NCBI GenBank assembly: GCA_003489345.1
Contig: DNIT01000197.1
Coordinates: forward strand, 861-14,611
Origin: Pelotomaculum sp.
Lineage (GTDB): Bacteria > Bacillota > Desulfotomaculia > Desulfotomaculales > Pelotomaculaceae
Direction of reading: 5' to 3'
Length of the DNA stretch: 13,751 nucleotides
Positions 1 to 7,139 of the stretch are shown piece by piece (the first letter of the stretch is position 1; each line of letters opens with the position of its first letter). The notes under the pieces are model-generated. The model saw nothing but the letters and a program-made list of their open reading frames with translations, searched no databases and was not told the DNA's origin. Both the position numbers and the translations under genes were made by a program.

Positions 1-2
1 AA

Positions 3-167
3 TGGACTGACCTTGCTCATCTGCTAATTCCCTCTGTTGTAGAAAAAGGTGACATTCTACACACGGATGCATTGAAAAAAAGCCGAAGAATTCGGATTAT
101 CGTTAAAATAACATCCAAACATAATTTACAGGTGCTTTTACACCAGCAACAAAAATTTCGACACTAA
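3..167 (+). CDS. C-terminal tail of an unrecognised protein (5' end outside window)
   Basis: Frame 3 is open from the window edge to a TAA at 165-167 and encodes the last 54 residues of a protein that begins outside the window. The tail is basic and hydrophobic, with a patch KKSRRIRIIVKI followed by a Q-rich end (HQQQKFRH). I do not recognise the family. It is the only plausible plus-strand gene in the window and converges on the serine-hydrolase remnant 49 nt downstream. A mobile-element protein tail is possible, but nothing diagnostic is visible. Being short and edge-truncated, the frame could also be open by chance. Confidence 0.35.
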   Translation, partial: WTDLAHLLIPSVVEKGDILHTDALKKSRRIRIIVKITSKHNLQVLLHQQQKFRH

Positions 168-216
168 AACATATTTGGGCAATTTTATATCTTAACTTAA
201 TTTAAAAAGAGCTTTA

Positions 217-633
217 TTAATATTTATATCCTAATAAGTTCCAATAATTTAACCAGTATACAGCTCCTATAAAAGATATCATTACAAGGGAATAAAATAT
301 TTTGTCAGATGTTTTCATTTCACCGGCCGAGCAGCTTCCGATCAATATTATTAAAAATCCGATGCTCAATACTGAGACTGCTAATAACAATGTCAGCATA
401 ATTTGTGCCGGTAAGGAAACTCCGAAAGCAAAGGCGGGAAAACCGGCAATCCGGCTCAAGAACAAGGCATACCATACGCCGAATATTCCTGTTACAAAGA
501 GCAGTGAGATCAAACCGCTGCTTTGTAATGGATTCCGCTCTCCTTTAACAAATTTTATTGTACTGACAATGATTGCGGCTAAAAACACGACTATATACGA
601 AATCAGCAGATAAATTCTGTTTTTGAGCGTGTA
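217..633 (-). pseudogene. C-terminal membrane tail of a serine hydrolase (beta-lactamase/CubicO type), 5' truncated
   Basis: The frame ends at TAA 219-217. It encodes about 135 residues with four hydrophobic segments and the ending YWLNYWNLLGYKY. From memory, a four-helix tail with a W.LNYWNLLG ending is typical of the membrane C-terminus of Firmicute serine hydrolases in the beta-lactamase/CubicO superfamily. The catalytic domain (SxxK, YxN) is absent. A GTG at 588 could start a 123-residue product, but no ribosome binding site precedes it and it would fall inside the first hydrophobic segment. The frame stays open upstream to a stop at 693-691, where it runs inside the neighbouring GrpB gene. 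I read it as a gene remnant joined to that gene by a rearrangement. A small four-helix membrane protein is the alternative. Confidence 0.5.
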
Positions 634-1079
634 TACTCCTTCATGGTGTTGCCACTTTTTATAGCAGCTCTCTTTTTTACTCCTCCATATTCAGCAACCA
701 ATTCAGGATGTTCGCGCAAATAATCTCTAAGTAGAAATTCATTACGCATATAAAACTCACCATTGTACGGTAAAATATGAAGATTATGTGTCCAAACTCC
801 ATTTGTATATTTTGCAAACAAATATCTGCCTGTCATATCAGTGGATATGTAACGATAATCTTTTGAGCTAAATATAGTTTCATAAAAGGATAATTTCATA
901 AAGGGTAAAACACCAATAAAAATATCTATAATAGGCTTTGCTTTTTGATTAGATATAGCCGTACTTCCAACGTGTTCAATGGCCACAGTATGAGAACCAA
1001 GAAGAGCAAGCACATTCCTTTTTTCCTCATCAAAAGCTTTTATCCAATCCGGGTTATATTCTACAATTTCAATTTTCAC
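603..1079 (-). CDS. GrpB family protein, C-terminus cut short at a junction
   Basis: This 158-residue protein belongs to the GrpB/UPF0157 family, which has a nucleotidyltransferase-like fold and no settled biochemical role. The family core is clear: VEYNPDW near the N-terminus, then EHVGSTAI followed by KAKPIIDIFIGV, and HNLHILPY in the second half. I chose the GTG at 1079 because AGGAGG (1094-1089) lies 9 nt upstream; an extension to 1136 would run into the MFS gene. The gene starts 19 nt after the MFS stop and is probably co-transcribed with it. Compared with the second GrpB protein in this window (…YADAKTSIVQEIMDRANAAE), this one stops early (…YTRSKTEFIC), losing about ten residues exactly where the serine-hydrolase remnant begins. 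Whether it still folds is uncertain. Confidence 0.85.
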   Translation of the reverse strand: MKIEIVEYNPDWIKAFDEEKRNVLALLGSHTVAIEHVGSTAISNQKAKPIIDIFIGVLPFMKLSFYETIFSSKDYRYISTDMTGRYLFAKYTNGVWTHNLHILPYNGEFYMRNEFLLRDYLREHPELVAEYGGVKKRAAIKSGNTMKEYTRSKTEFIC

Positions 1080-1098
1080 AATACGAATCCTCCTAAAA

Positions 1099-2334
1099 CT
1101 ACAGTTCAGACTTTGAAGTTGGCCTCCCTGCCTCAATCAACACTTTGTTGCCTAACATAAAAAGGCTTTCAGCAAACATCAGCAAGCCTGTTCCTATAAG
1201 CAACCATTCTATTTTAATGAAATCGGCGATGGGGCCATACACAAGCATTGCCAAAGGCATAATTGAACTTGATATCATACTCAAAACACCAAATACTCTG
1301 CCTAAAAAATCCTGCTCGACTTTCTCCTGCAGCAAAACAGTAAACGGCGTATTAAAGAAAGGCATCGCAACACCAATCAATCCCATAAAAAAAAGGTAAA
1401 ACCAAAAGATCGGGATAATGCCAAGTGCAAAGGTACAGGCTCCAATAACGAGGATTGAAAGGACCATTGAATGAACTTTGTTTTTAAAACCACTCCAGGT
1501 CGCCACGATCATGCCTCCCGCCATCATACCGACAGAATATACGACAGACATTGCAGTTAGACGCCAAACATCCTCCCCGAAACTGCGTGTAATAAGCAAG
1601 GGCGTTAGAAATGCCGCAGGTGCAATTAATATAAAGTAGATTGCTATAAACGAAAAAATTGTCTTAACAAATCCATGATTCTTGATATAATTGATGCCTT
1701 CGCGCATATCTCCAAAATAGGTAATTCTTTTTTTCTCAAGGACCTTTGTATGAGTAGGCACATGTAAAAACAAAAGTAATATTAAAACTGCAGCGGCCGC
1801 TGTGATAACATCGATAAAGAATATTACTTCAATCGTAGCCATAGTTAGCAATGCCCCACTAAGCATAGGGGACACAAGAGCCACCAGTGATTGTATACTG
1901 CTGTTTGTTCCGTTTACCTTGGTAAGCTTATCCTTTGGCACAAGTTGCGGAAGAATAGCTCCTATGGCTGGCATTTGAATCCCCGACCCCAATGCCCTTA
2001 TAGCAGATACCATAAAGAGTAACCATACTGTGTCGTATCCTATAAAAAATAGTATAGCTAAAATAAGCGTCGCTATTGCTATCATAGAATCTGACAGAAT
2101 AATGAGGACTTTTCTGTTATATCGGTCAGCCCATACCCCTGCAAAGGGAGAAATAAAAAAAGTGGGCAGAAAACCGCAAATAATCGATATCGTCATCATT
2201 ATGCCGGATTGTGTTTCTAATGTAATGTACCATGTAATCGCATATTGAACCAGCATCGATCCAAAGAGCGATATATTCTGGCTTGCTAAAAATAATGTTA
2301 TGTTTTTATACCAACTTTTATTAATATCTGTCAT
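1099..2334 (-). CDS. MFS transporter, macrolide-efflux/EntS-like (MFS_3 type)
   Basis: A 411-residue integral membrane protein with about twelve hydrophobic segments, the usual size for a 12-TM major facilitator. The segment GVWADRYNRK (residues 66-75), between helices 2 and 3, is the MFS motif A loop. The N-terminal pattern NISLFGSMLVQYAITWYI and IQMPAIGAILPQLVPKDKL resemble the MefA/EntS branch, whose members export macrolides, other drugs or siderophores by proton antiport. The actual substrate cannot be read from the sequence. The ATG at 2334 follows a GGAG about 5 nt upstream. A TATACT-like hexamer lies within an imperfect palindrome at 2359-2376, but no good -35 accompanies it. A GrpB-family gene follows after 19 nt and another lies 179 nt upstream. 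The DNA is AT-rich compared with the core genes on the right. Confidence 0.9.
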   Translation of the reverse strand: MTDINKSWYKNITLFLASQNISLFGSMLVQYAITWYITLETQSGIMMTISIICGFLPTFFISPFAGVWADRYNRKVLIILSDSMIAIATLILAILFFIGYDTVWLLFMVSAIRALGSGIQMPAIGAILPQLVPKDKLTKVNGTNSSIQSLVALVSPMLSGALLTMATIEVIFFIDVITAAAAVLILLLFLHVPTHTKVLEKKRITYFGDMREGINYIKNHGFVKTIFSFIAIYFILIAPAAFLTPLLITRSFGEDVWRLTAMSVVYSVGMMAGGMIVATWSGFKNKVHSMVLSILVIGACTFALGIIPIFWFYLFFMGLIGVAMPFFNTPFTVLLQEKVEQDFLGRVFGVLSMISSSIMPLAMLVYGPIADFIKIEWLLIGTGLLMFAESLFMLGNKVLIEAGRPTSKSEL

Positions 2335-2397
2335 TTTTACTCCAATCTAAATCAATTACTTTTATAGTATAAAAAGGATTTCACTATAACTTCTCAG

Positions 2398-2484
2398 CTA
2401 AATAAAATACATAGTTGTAGTACATCCTAAAACGATAATACATATAGCTTCTGTTTTCCCAATCTCTACAAAATCCTTTGCATG
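2398..2484 (-). pseudogene. Possible scrap of an Asp/Glu/hydantoin racemase-type gene
   Basis: Between the intact GrpB gene and the MFS gene, one minus-strand frame ends in AICIIVLGCTTTMYFI. The stretch IIVLGCT resembles the second active-site cysteine motif of Asp/Glu and hydantoin racemases (typically IVLGCT). Only about 28 residues are recognisable, there is no start, and the frame otherwise runs antiparallel to or out of frame with GrpB. This could be a decayed 3' end or chance. It is listed because nothing else explains this stretch. Confidence 0.2.
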
Positions 2485-2513
2485 GCCGACAGGACTCAGT
2501 AATGTCGAACTTG

Positions 2514-3104
2514 CTACTCGGCTGCGTTCGCTCGGTCCATGATTTCCTGGACTATTGATGTTTTGGCATCCGCGTAGTGCTGAACATGCCGCCACTTATT
2601 CTTTGCCAAGCTTCGCTTGACTTGTGCATATTTGTCCCGATCTGTTTCATTGGACCGCAACCAATCACGGAAGCGAAGCATTCGTTCGACCTCAGACGTG
2701 CCCGCACTGAACACATGTAGGTTAATCTCAATATCAGGCCCCTTGAACATACGGTGTTCGAACCACTCGGACTCTCGGACCCGTAACGTGTATCCGGCTG
2801 CTTCCAAGGCCGGGACATAGGACGGCTCGTCGGCAGAGTCCTCCACAACCAGCAGCATGTCTATGATTGGCTTTGCACACAGTCCCGGTACTGAGGTTGA
2901 GCCCACGTGCTCTACCTGCAATGCCTTGTTGACGAGTACGGAACGAATCCTGTTAGCCTCCCGTTCAAATAGCTCAGGCCAACGAGGATCATACTCGACA
3001 AGGGTGATGGATGCGTTATGAGGTCTCAGCTCGCCCACCATGAGCTTCAGAAGATCTTCATCGTTCCTATGCGTGAAGCTGCAGTCGTTCTGTTTTGATG
3101 GCAT
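2514..3104 (-). CDS. GrpB family protein, intact copy
   Basis: A 196-residue GrpB/UPF0157-family protein. After a roughly 30-residue N-terminal lead the family core is complete: LVEYDPRWPELFEREA, then QVEHVGSTSVPGLCAKPIIDMLLVV (nucleotidyltransferase-like GS motif followed by PIID), then INLHVFSAGTSEVERMLRFRDWLR, and the closing YADAKTSIVQEIM helix. Relatives occur alone or fused to dephospho-CoA kinase, but the reaction is not established. The ATG at 3104 is preceded by GAGGTG about 6 nt upstream, and a TATAAT-like box lies further up near 3150, so it may have its own promoter. Base composition is more GC-rich than the MFS and first GrpB genes, so the two GrpB copies are probably not a recent duplication. 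Confidence 0.9.
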   Translation of the reverse strand: MPSKQNDCSFTHRNDEDLLKLMVGELRPHNASITLVEYDPRWPELFEREANRIRSVLVNKALQVEHVGSTSVPGLCAKPIIDMLLVVEDSADEPSYVPALEAAGYTLRVRESEWFEHRMFKGPDIEINLHVFSAGTSEVERMLRFRDWLRSNETDRDKYAQVKRSLAKNKWRHVQHYADAKTSIVQEIMDRANAAE

Positions 3105-3179
3105 TTAAAACACCTCATAAAAATCAATTTGTAGCGAAAATAAATAACGATTATATAAATATCCTTTAGTTAAGTACTT

Positions 3180-5420
3180 TTATTCCGTTCCCGCTTTTAG
3201 AGCTTCGCTCATTGGTATACGTGCCACTTTTTTTCTGCACATCAGTTTTGCGAACTCAAAAGTAACCATCACGACAATAAAACCAAACAGCATATACCAA
3301 ACGTTAAGTTTAACCGGAAGTACAATCTGCAGACTCTCTGTCAGAGATCCATATAGTGCCCCCACAGTTCCCAACAAAGCGGGAATACCGAGGAGATAGC
3401 CTGCTACAACAATAAGGGTATTACTGCCCAATATCAATCTGTCGATTTCCTTTTTTCTGTATCCAAACACCTTCATTAACGATATACTAGCTCGGCTTTC
3501 ATCAACCACTAAGCCGGTTACAATATATATGATAATCAAACCGAGTATAAAGGCGGCAGCGATAAGTCCGTAAATCATAGCACCCATTTGATCAATCAAC
3601 ATGCCGAATCCCTTGACGATGGCGTCAATAGATTTTGTACTCTGAATCTCACCCTGGGCAAAGGTCATTGGTTTGTCACTCCAGATACCGATATAAGCGC
3701 CTGCGGGCAGCCCAAACTCAGAGTTGAACTGATCTAAAGGCATAAACAGGAAATCCCCTGCATAGGTATCGACTACTTTTTCAATTACAAAGGTGTGCTC
3801 CTTTCCATTATCCGTGTCAAACACCGTCAGGCTGCCACCCTCGTTCACATTCAGCTTTTGCGCTAGCGGAGCCGTAATTGTGGTCTGTTCCGGCTTGAGC
3901 GTTCGCCCGGATATGTCTTTAAGCTTGATCCTTTCGGTATCAGGCAGAACTCCGGTAACATAAAAACTTATGTCCTCATTGTCTGCAAGGCTTACATAAG
4001 CCGCGTTAAACTGTTCGGTTCCCGCTGGCGGAATTCCGGTTTTTTCCGATGTAAAAACGTACTCGTACTTAAGATTGTACATTTCCTTTACGCCCTCGTT
4101 AAGCATATAGTCAACGGAGCTTTTCATCGTTAAACCGTACAACATAAGCATAGTGGCAACAACAACTCCAAGCAACAGGAAGAAGGTTCTGGATAAGCTA
4201 CGGACTTGTTCCCTGATTTGAAATTTTGCCTTAAAGCTTAATCGGTCAAGCCGCAGACTCCGCTCTATAAAATTAGTCTTATTTTTTGCTTCTCCGCCTT
4301 TCATGAGTATTGCCGGCGGTGTTTTCAGTATCTTGCCGATAATACCCCATGTAACGCCGCAAAGAATTATAATCGGAAGCAGAACAGCGCAAACAATCAG
4401 CCAGGGATTAAATATCGTTTCCTGAACCGGCATGGGGAAGGCGGTCAGCATTAAGCTAAATATTCTGTCCACCAGTAGTAGCCCCAATATGGAGCCGAAC
4501 GCCGAGCCGATCACGGACACCAAAAGCGGGAACATCAGATAGTGGCGGCGCAATTCCCGTTTTCTATAGCCTTGCGCGTAAAATGTCCCGATGATGACTG
4601 ATTCGCTTTTAATTATCCGCCACATCAGCATTCCGAGCAAAACACAAGTGAGCGCAAGCATAGCAAGCGGTACAGCGGCGCTCATTGTGGATAATACGCT
4701 TATCTCCATAGGAACATAGGATACGTTAACTTTCTTTTCGACACTCTGCCAGTTTGTTATGTGGATACCCTGCGAACGCAGTGCGTTTTTTACTTCCGCT
4801 TCCTGAGATTTAATATTTCCTCTTTCGTCAAAACGAATGGCGTAAACCTTATTCTGATCCGGCAGGTGGTCAAAATCCGCCTTACCGATAACGCCCACAC
4901 CGAAGGTCTTGGGGTCGTTCATCATTACTTCTTTTGACTTGATAACATAAATATAATTGGGTAAAAGAGTATAACCCGAAACGGTAAACTCCCTGTTCGC
5001 AACGGTGATTTTGTCGCCGATTTTGCAGCCGTTTGTTTTAGCAAACAAGCGGCCAAGCATAATTTCCGAAGTGCCGGGTAAGTGCCCCTCTTGGACAGCA
5101 GGAATATTAACCGCATTCATCATGGAGAACACCCGCAGCGTCTGGCCGGGCCTTACCTCGCAGTCCGCTGTGCCGCCAAGCTCAACCTTTGCGGCAAATT
5201 GTTCACCGAGGGCGGCAGTGTCAATTTCGGTATCGGTAGAAAACTCCGCATCGGACAAAACGTTACGCTCGGAAAATACAGTGAACGCATTATTCAAATT
5301 GATGGATGTCATATTCAGCATGACAAACATCATACTACTGATTGTGAGCAGAAGCATGGCACCGATGTAGCGGGATTTATACTCAAGCATGGTTCGTATT
5401 ACTTTTCTAAACAGCGTCAT
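3180..5420 (-). CDS. ABC transporter permease, FtsX/MacB type, two FtsX domains
   Basis: A 746-residue membrane protein with eight predicted helices: one at about 19-38, three at about 246-362, one at about 412-432 and three at about 612-724. Two large extracellular regions (about 40-240 and 435-610) separate them, which is two FtsX-type halves in one chain. Each half has the cytoplasmic coupling signature after its first core helix (TFYAQGYRKRELRR; LMKVFGYRKKEIDR), which in this family contacts the ATPase. Permeases of this kind act mechanically in export of lipids, lipoproteins, peptides or antibiotics; the substrate here is unknown. I prefer the ATG at 5420 over the GTG at 5426 because TAATG overlaps the ATPase stop, a standard coupling arrangement. 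It is the last gene of the tetR-ATPase-permease operon. Confidence 0.92.
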   Translation of the reverse strand: MTLFRKVIRTMLEYKSRYIGAMLLLTISSMMFVMLNMTSINLNNAFTVFSERNVLSDAEFSTDTEIDTAALGEQFAAKVELGGTADCEVRPGQTLRVFSMMNAVNIPAVQEGHLPGTSEIMLGRLFAKTNGCKIGDKITVANREFTVSGYTLLPNYIYVIKSKEVMMNDPKTFGVGVIGKADFDHLPDQNKVYAIRFDERGNIKSQEAEVKNALRSQGIHITNWQSVEKKVNVSYVPMEISVLSTMSAAVPLAMLALTCVLLGMLMWRIIKSESVIIGTFYAQGYRKRELRRHYLMFPLLVSVIGSAFGSILGLLLVDRIFSLMLTAFPMPVQETIFNPWLIVCAVLLPIIILCGVTWGIIGKILKTPPAILMKGGEAKNKTNFIERSLRLDRLSFKAKFQIREQVRSLSRTFFLLLGVVVATMLMLYGLTMKSSVDYMLNEGVKEMYNLKYEYVFTSEKTGIPPAGTEQFNAAYVSLADNEDISFYVTGVLPDTERIKLKDISGRTLKPEQTTITAPLAQKLNVNEGGSLTVFDTDNGKEHTFVIEKVVDTYAGDFLFMPLDQFNSEFGLPAGAYIGIWSDKPMTFAQGEIQSTKSIDAIVKGFGMLIDQMGAMIYGLIAAAFILGLIIIYIVTGLVVDESRASISLMKVFGYRKKEIDRLILGSNTLIVVAGYLLGIPALLGTVGALYGSLTESLQIVLPVKLNVWYMLFGFIVVMVTFEFAKLMCRKKVARIPMSEALKAGTE

Positions 5421-6118
5421 TACCACTCAATCCTTTCCGCCGCAACTACTTCTTCATGCCGGATCGTTTCCACGATCTCCCCACTGCGCAGCTTGTAAAC
5501 CACATTCGCCATATCGCCGATAGCGGTGTTGTGGGTAATCATCAGGATTGTTGTGCCAAAGTCGCGGTTGACTTTTTGTAAAAGGGAAAGCACACTGTGG
5601 GATGTTTCATAATCCAATGCACCGGTCGGCTCGTCACACAAAAGCAGTTTTGGGTTCTTAACAATAGCACGGGCTATAGCCACACGCTGTTGCTCTCCTC
5701 CGGAAAGCTCTCTTGGAAAACTCCTTTTTTTCACTTCAAGGCCAACTGCTTTCAGTACTGAATCAATATTCAACGGGGCTTTTGATATGTTGGAAACCAC
5801 CTCGATATTTTCCGTAACTGTGAGATTTGGTACGAGATTATAAAACTGAAAGATAAAACCGACCGAATCTCTGCGATAATCCGTCAGCCTGTCGTCGTCC
5901 AAAGCAGTAAGCTCCAGGCCGTCAACATGAATACTGCCACTGTCCGCTCGGTCAACGCCGCCGATTATGTTTATCAGCGTTGATTTCCCTGAGCCGGACG
6001 GGCCAAGTATCACGCCGGTTTGCCCTTTTTCAAGCGTAAGACTTATTCCTTTTAATACCTCGCTTGTATTTTCGCCAACATTATAGCTCTTTCTTAATTT
6101 TTCAACAGTAATAAACAT
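5420..6118 (-). CDS. ABC transporter ATP-binding protein (MacB/LolD-type)
   Basis: A 232-residue nucleotide-binding subunit with every ABC motif: Walker A GPSGSGKST (39-47), Q-loop Q91 in FIFQFYNLVPNLT, signature LSGGEQQR (138-145), Walker B LLLCDE (158-163), D-loop GALD (166-169) and switch His196. The FYNLVPNLTV segment and overall length are typical of the LolD/MacB/FtsE branch that pairs with FtsX-like permeases, which is what lies next to it. Two copies would sit under one two-half permease (inference from the family). The ATG at 6118 follows GGAGG by 5 nt. That site overlaps the tetR stop codon, leaving a 2-nt gap, so translation is coupled on both sides. The C-terminal extension after residue 215 has no recognised function. 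Confidence 0.95.
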   Translation of the reverse strand: MFITVEKLRKSYNVGENTSEVLKGISLTLEKGQTGVILGPSGSGKSTLINIIGGVDRADSGSIHVDGLELTALDDDRLTDYRRDSVGFIFQFYNLVPNLTVTENIEVVSNISKAPLNIDSVLKAVGLEVKKRSFPRELSGGEQQRVAIARAIVKNPKLLLCDEPTGALDYETSHSVLSLLQKVNRDFGTTILMITHNTAIGDMANVVYKLRSGEIVETIRHEEVVAAERIEW

Positions 6119-6120
6119 AC

Positions 6121-6756
6121 TTACCTCCCCATCCCTTGTTTTAATAATGAAACCATTTTTCTCATTAGGCTCTCCATTTCGCAGTACTGTTCTTCTGTAG
6201 GCTCATACTTAAATCCCTCAGCTTTTTCCATAATTTCCGTGGTAAACTTTTCCGTCACCCCTTGAAAAAATAACAAAAGTGTTTTGTCGTCCAAGTCATC
6301 TCGAATCGTTCCTCTTTTTCTGCCGTTGGCAATAAGCTTTAGCTCATACTCCTCGCCAATCCTGTTTAGTTCGCTATTTACTTCCTTCGCCAGACTGCCG
6401 TACTTGCCCGAGACTACGTCCATAGAAAACGCAACCAGCAGAGGCTCCCTTTTTAACAATTTAAACCTCTCGCGGCTTCCGGACAGAAAGTAATCATAGA
6501 CATCCATATCCTTGAGTGGAGTTTGCCTGTCGATAACTTTCATAAAGTACTCCAACGCCCATGTGACGGAATATATAAACAATTCCTTTTTATCATCGAA
6601 ATATTGATAGATGCTGCCCTTGGCGACTCCCGCATTTTGGGCAATCACTTCTATCTTTGCCTTTTCAAAGCCATGAGCCTGAAATTCCCCAATTGCTGCT
6701 CGCATGACTCTTTCCTTCTTGTCGTCGTCCAAGCGGTTAAAAGTTCTTTTCGGCAA
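6121..6756 (-). CDS. TetR/AcrR family transcriptional regulator, likely autoregulator of the ABC operon
   Basis: A 211-residue TetR-family repressor. The N-terminal helix-turn-helix is clear: KERVMRAAIGEFQAHGF, then IEVIAQNAGVAKGSIYQYFDDKKELF (to about residue 60). The rest is the variable ligand-binding and dimerisation domain. I place the start at the TTG at 6756 because GGAGGG lies 7 nt upstream. In-frame ATG and upstream alternatives (6777, 6798) would put the SD inside the coding region or the start inside an operator palindrome. It is the first gene of a three-gene operon with an ABC ATPase and permease, the classic layout for a repressor that releases an efflux pump on ligand binding. 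The two palindromes in its promoter support autoregulation. Confidence 0.93.
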   Translation of the reverse strand: MPKRTFNRLDDDKKERVMRAAIGEFQAHGFEKAKIEVIAQNAGVAKGSIYQYFDDKKELFIYSVTWALEYFMKVIDRQTPLKDMDVYDYFLSGSRERFKLLKREPLLVAFSMDVVSGKYGSLAKEVNSELNRIGEEYELKLIANGRKRGTIRDDLDDKTLLLFFQGVTEKFTTEIMEKAEGFKYEPTEEQYCEMESLMRKMVSLLKQGMGR

Positions 6757-6780
6757 TGCATTACCCTCCGATACCATATA

Positions 6781-6820
6781 ATATGACCCATGGGTCATAT
6801 TATATGACTAATGAGTCATA
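6781..6820. promoter_or_regulatory. Two tandem TetR operator palindromes
   Basis: The first site is a perfect 20-bp palindrome, ATATGACCCATGGGTCATAT, at 6781-6800. Immediately next to it at 6803-6820 is TATGACT-AATG-AGTCATA, with the same outer half-site (TATGAC) around a slightly different centre. Their centres are about 21 bp apart, two helical turns, which would place two dimers on the same DNA face. They overlap the -10/start region and the promoter spacer respectively. The assignment to the adjacent TetR protein is inferred from position and symmetry. Confidence 0.85.
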
Positions 6821-6828
6821 ACTGTCAA
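6799..6828 (-). promoter_or_regulatory. SigA-type promoter of the tetR-ABC operon
   Basis: On the minus strand TTGACA (6828-6823) and TATAAT (6804-6799) are both perfect consensus hexamers, separated by 18 nt. Transcription would start near 6792, about 35 nt before the TTG start of the TetR gene. The spacer is filled by one palindrome and the -10/start region by another, so a bound repressor would block RNA polymerase. Confidence 0.85.
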
Positions 6829-7027
6829 TAAATAAAAACCCCAATAAAATAGGAGCATGATTAAAATAACTCTAATTTTATCCCCATATCATCTAGTGTA
6901 TAGTTCTTATGCCCCCATACATCATATCGTCCTTAAAAAATAAGCCGCATATACGAATAATCTAATGATGGACGATGCGGGCCATAAACACAAAAAGCCC
7001 TAGCCTTTGTTTGATTATCATGCAACA
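6829..7027. other. Intergenic DNA with no supported gene
   Basis: This AT-rich stretch between the TetR operon promoter and the rlmD terminators has no convincing coding frame. It holds an inverted repeat ATCGTCC/GGACGAT (6926-6932 and 6970-6976, 37-nt loop). It also holds a 28-codon plus-strand frame at 6857-6943 whose AGGAG is only 1 nt from its ATG, too close for normal initiation. I see no promoter facing right. Confidence 0.5.
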
Positions 7028-7058
7028 CCTCATGTCATCTATAAAAACCCAAAAAAAA

Positions 7059-7135
7059 CGGGCCGAAAAATGCACTTTTTCAGCCCGATTTTTGCTCATT
7101 TTTTGGTCCAAAACCACTACATATAGTGGTTGACC
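7059..7135 (-). terminator. Double hairpin terminator after rlmD
   Basis: Read on the minus strand, two hairpins follow the rlmD stop. The first (7135-7105) pairs AACCACTA with TAGTGGTT around a 4-nt loop and is extended by GGTC/GACC past a 3-nt bulge. It is followed by A-rich sequence. The second (7087-7059) pairs CGGGC and GAAAAA with TTTTTC and GCCCG, with one internal mismatch and a 5-nt loop. An eight-T run follows, so this is a proper intrinsic terminator. Confidence 0.85.
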
Positions 7136-7139
7136 CGCC

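Noticed and set aside
2552..2848. Second minus-strand frame inside the intact GrpB gene
   Set aside because: It overlaps GrpB fully in another frame; GrpB has clear family motifs and an SD.
6857..6943. Plus-strand 28-codon frame with AGGAG before its ATG
   Set aside because: The SD is 1 nt from the ATG, too close to work, and no plus-strand promoter is visible.
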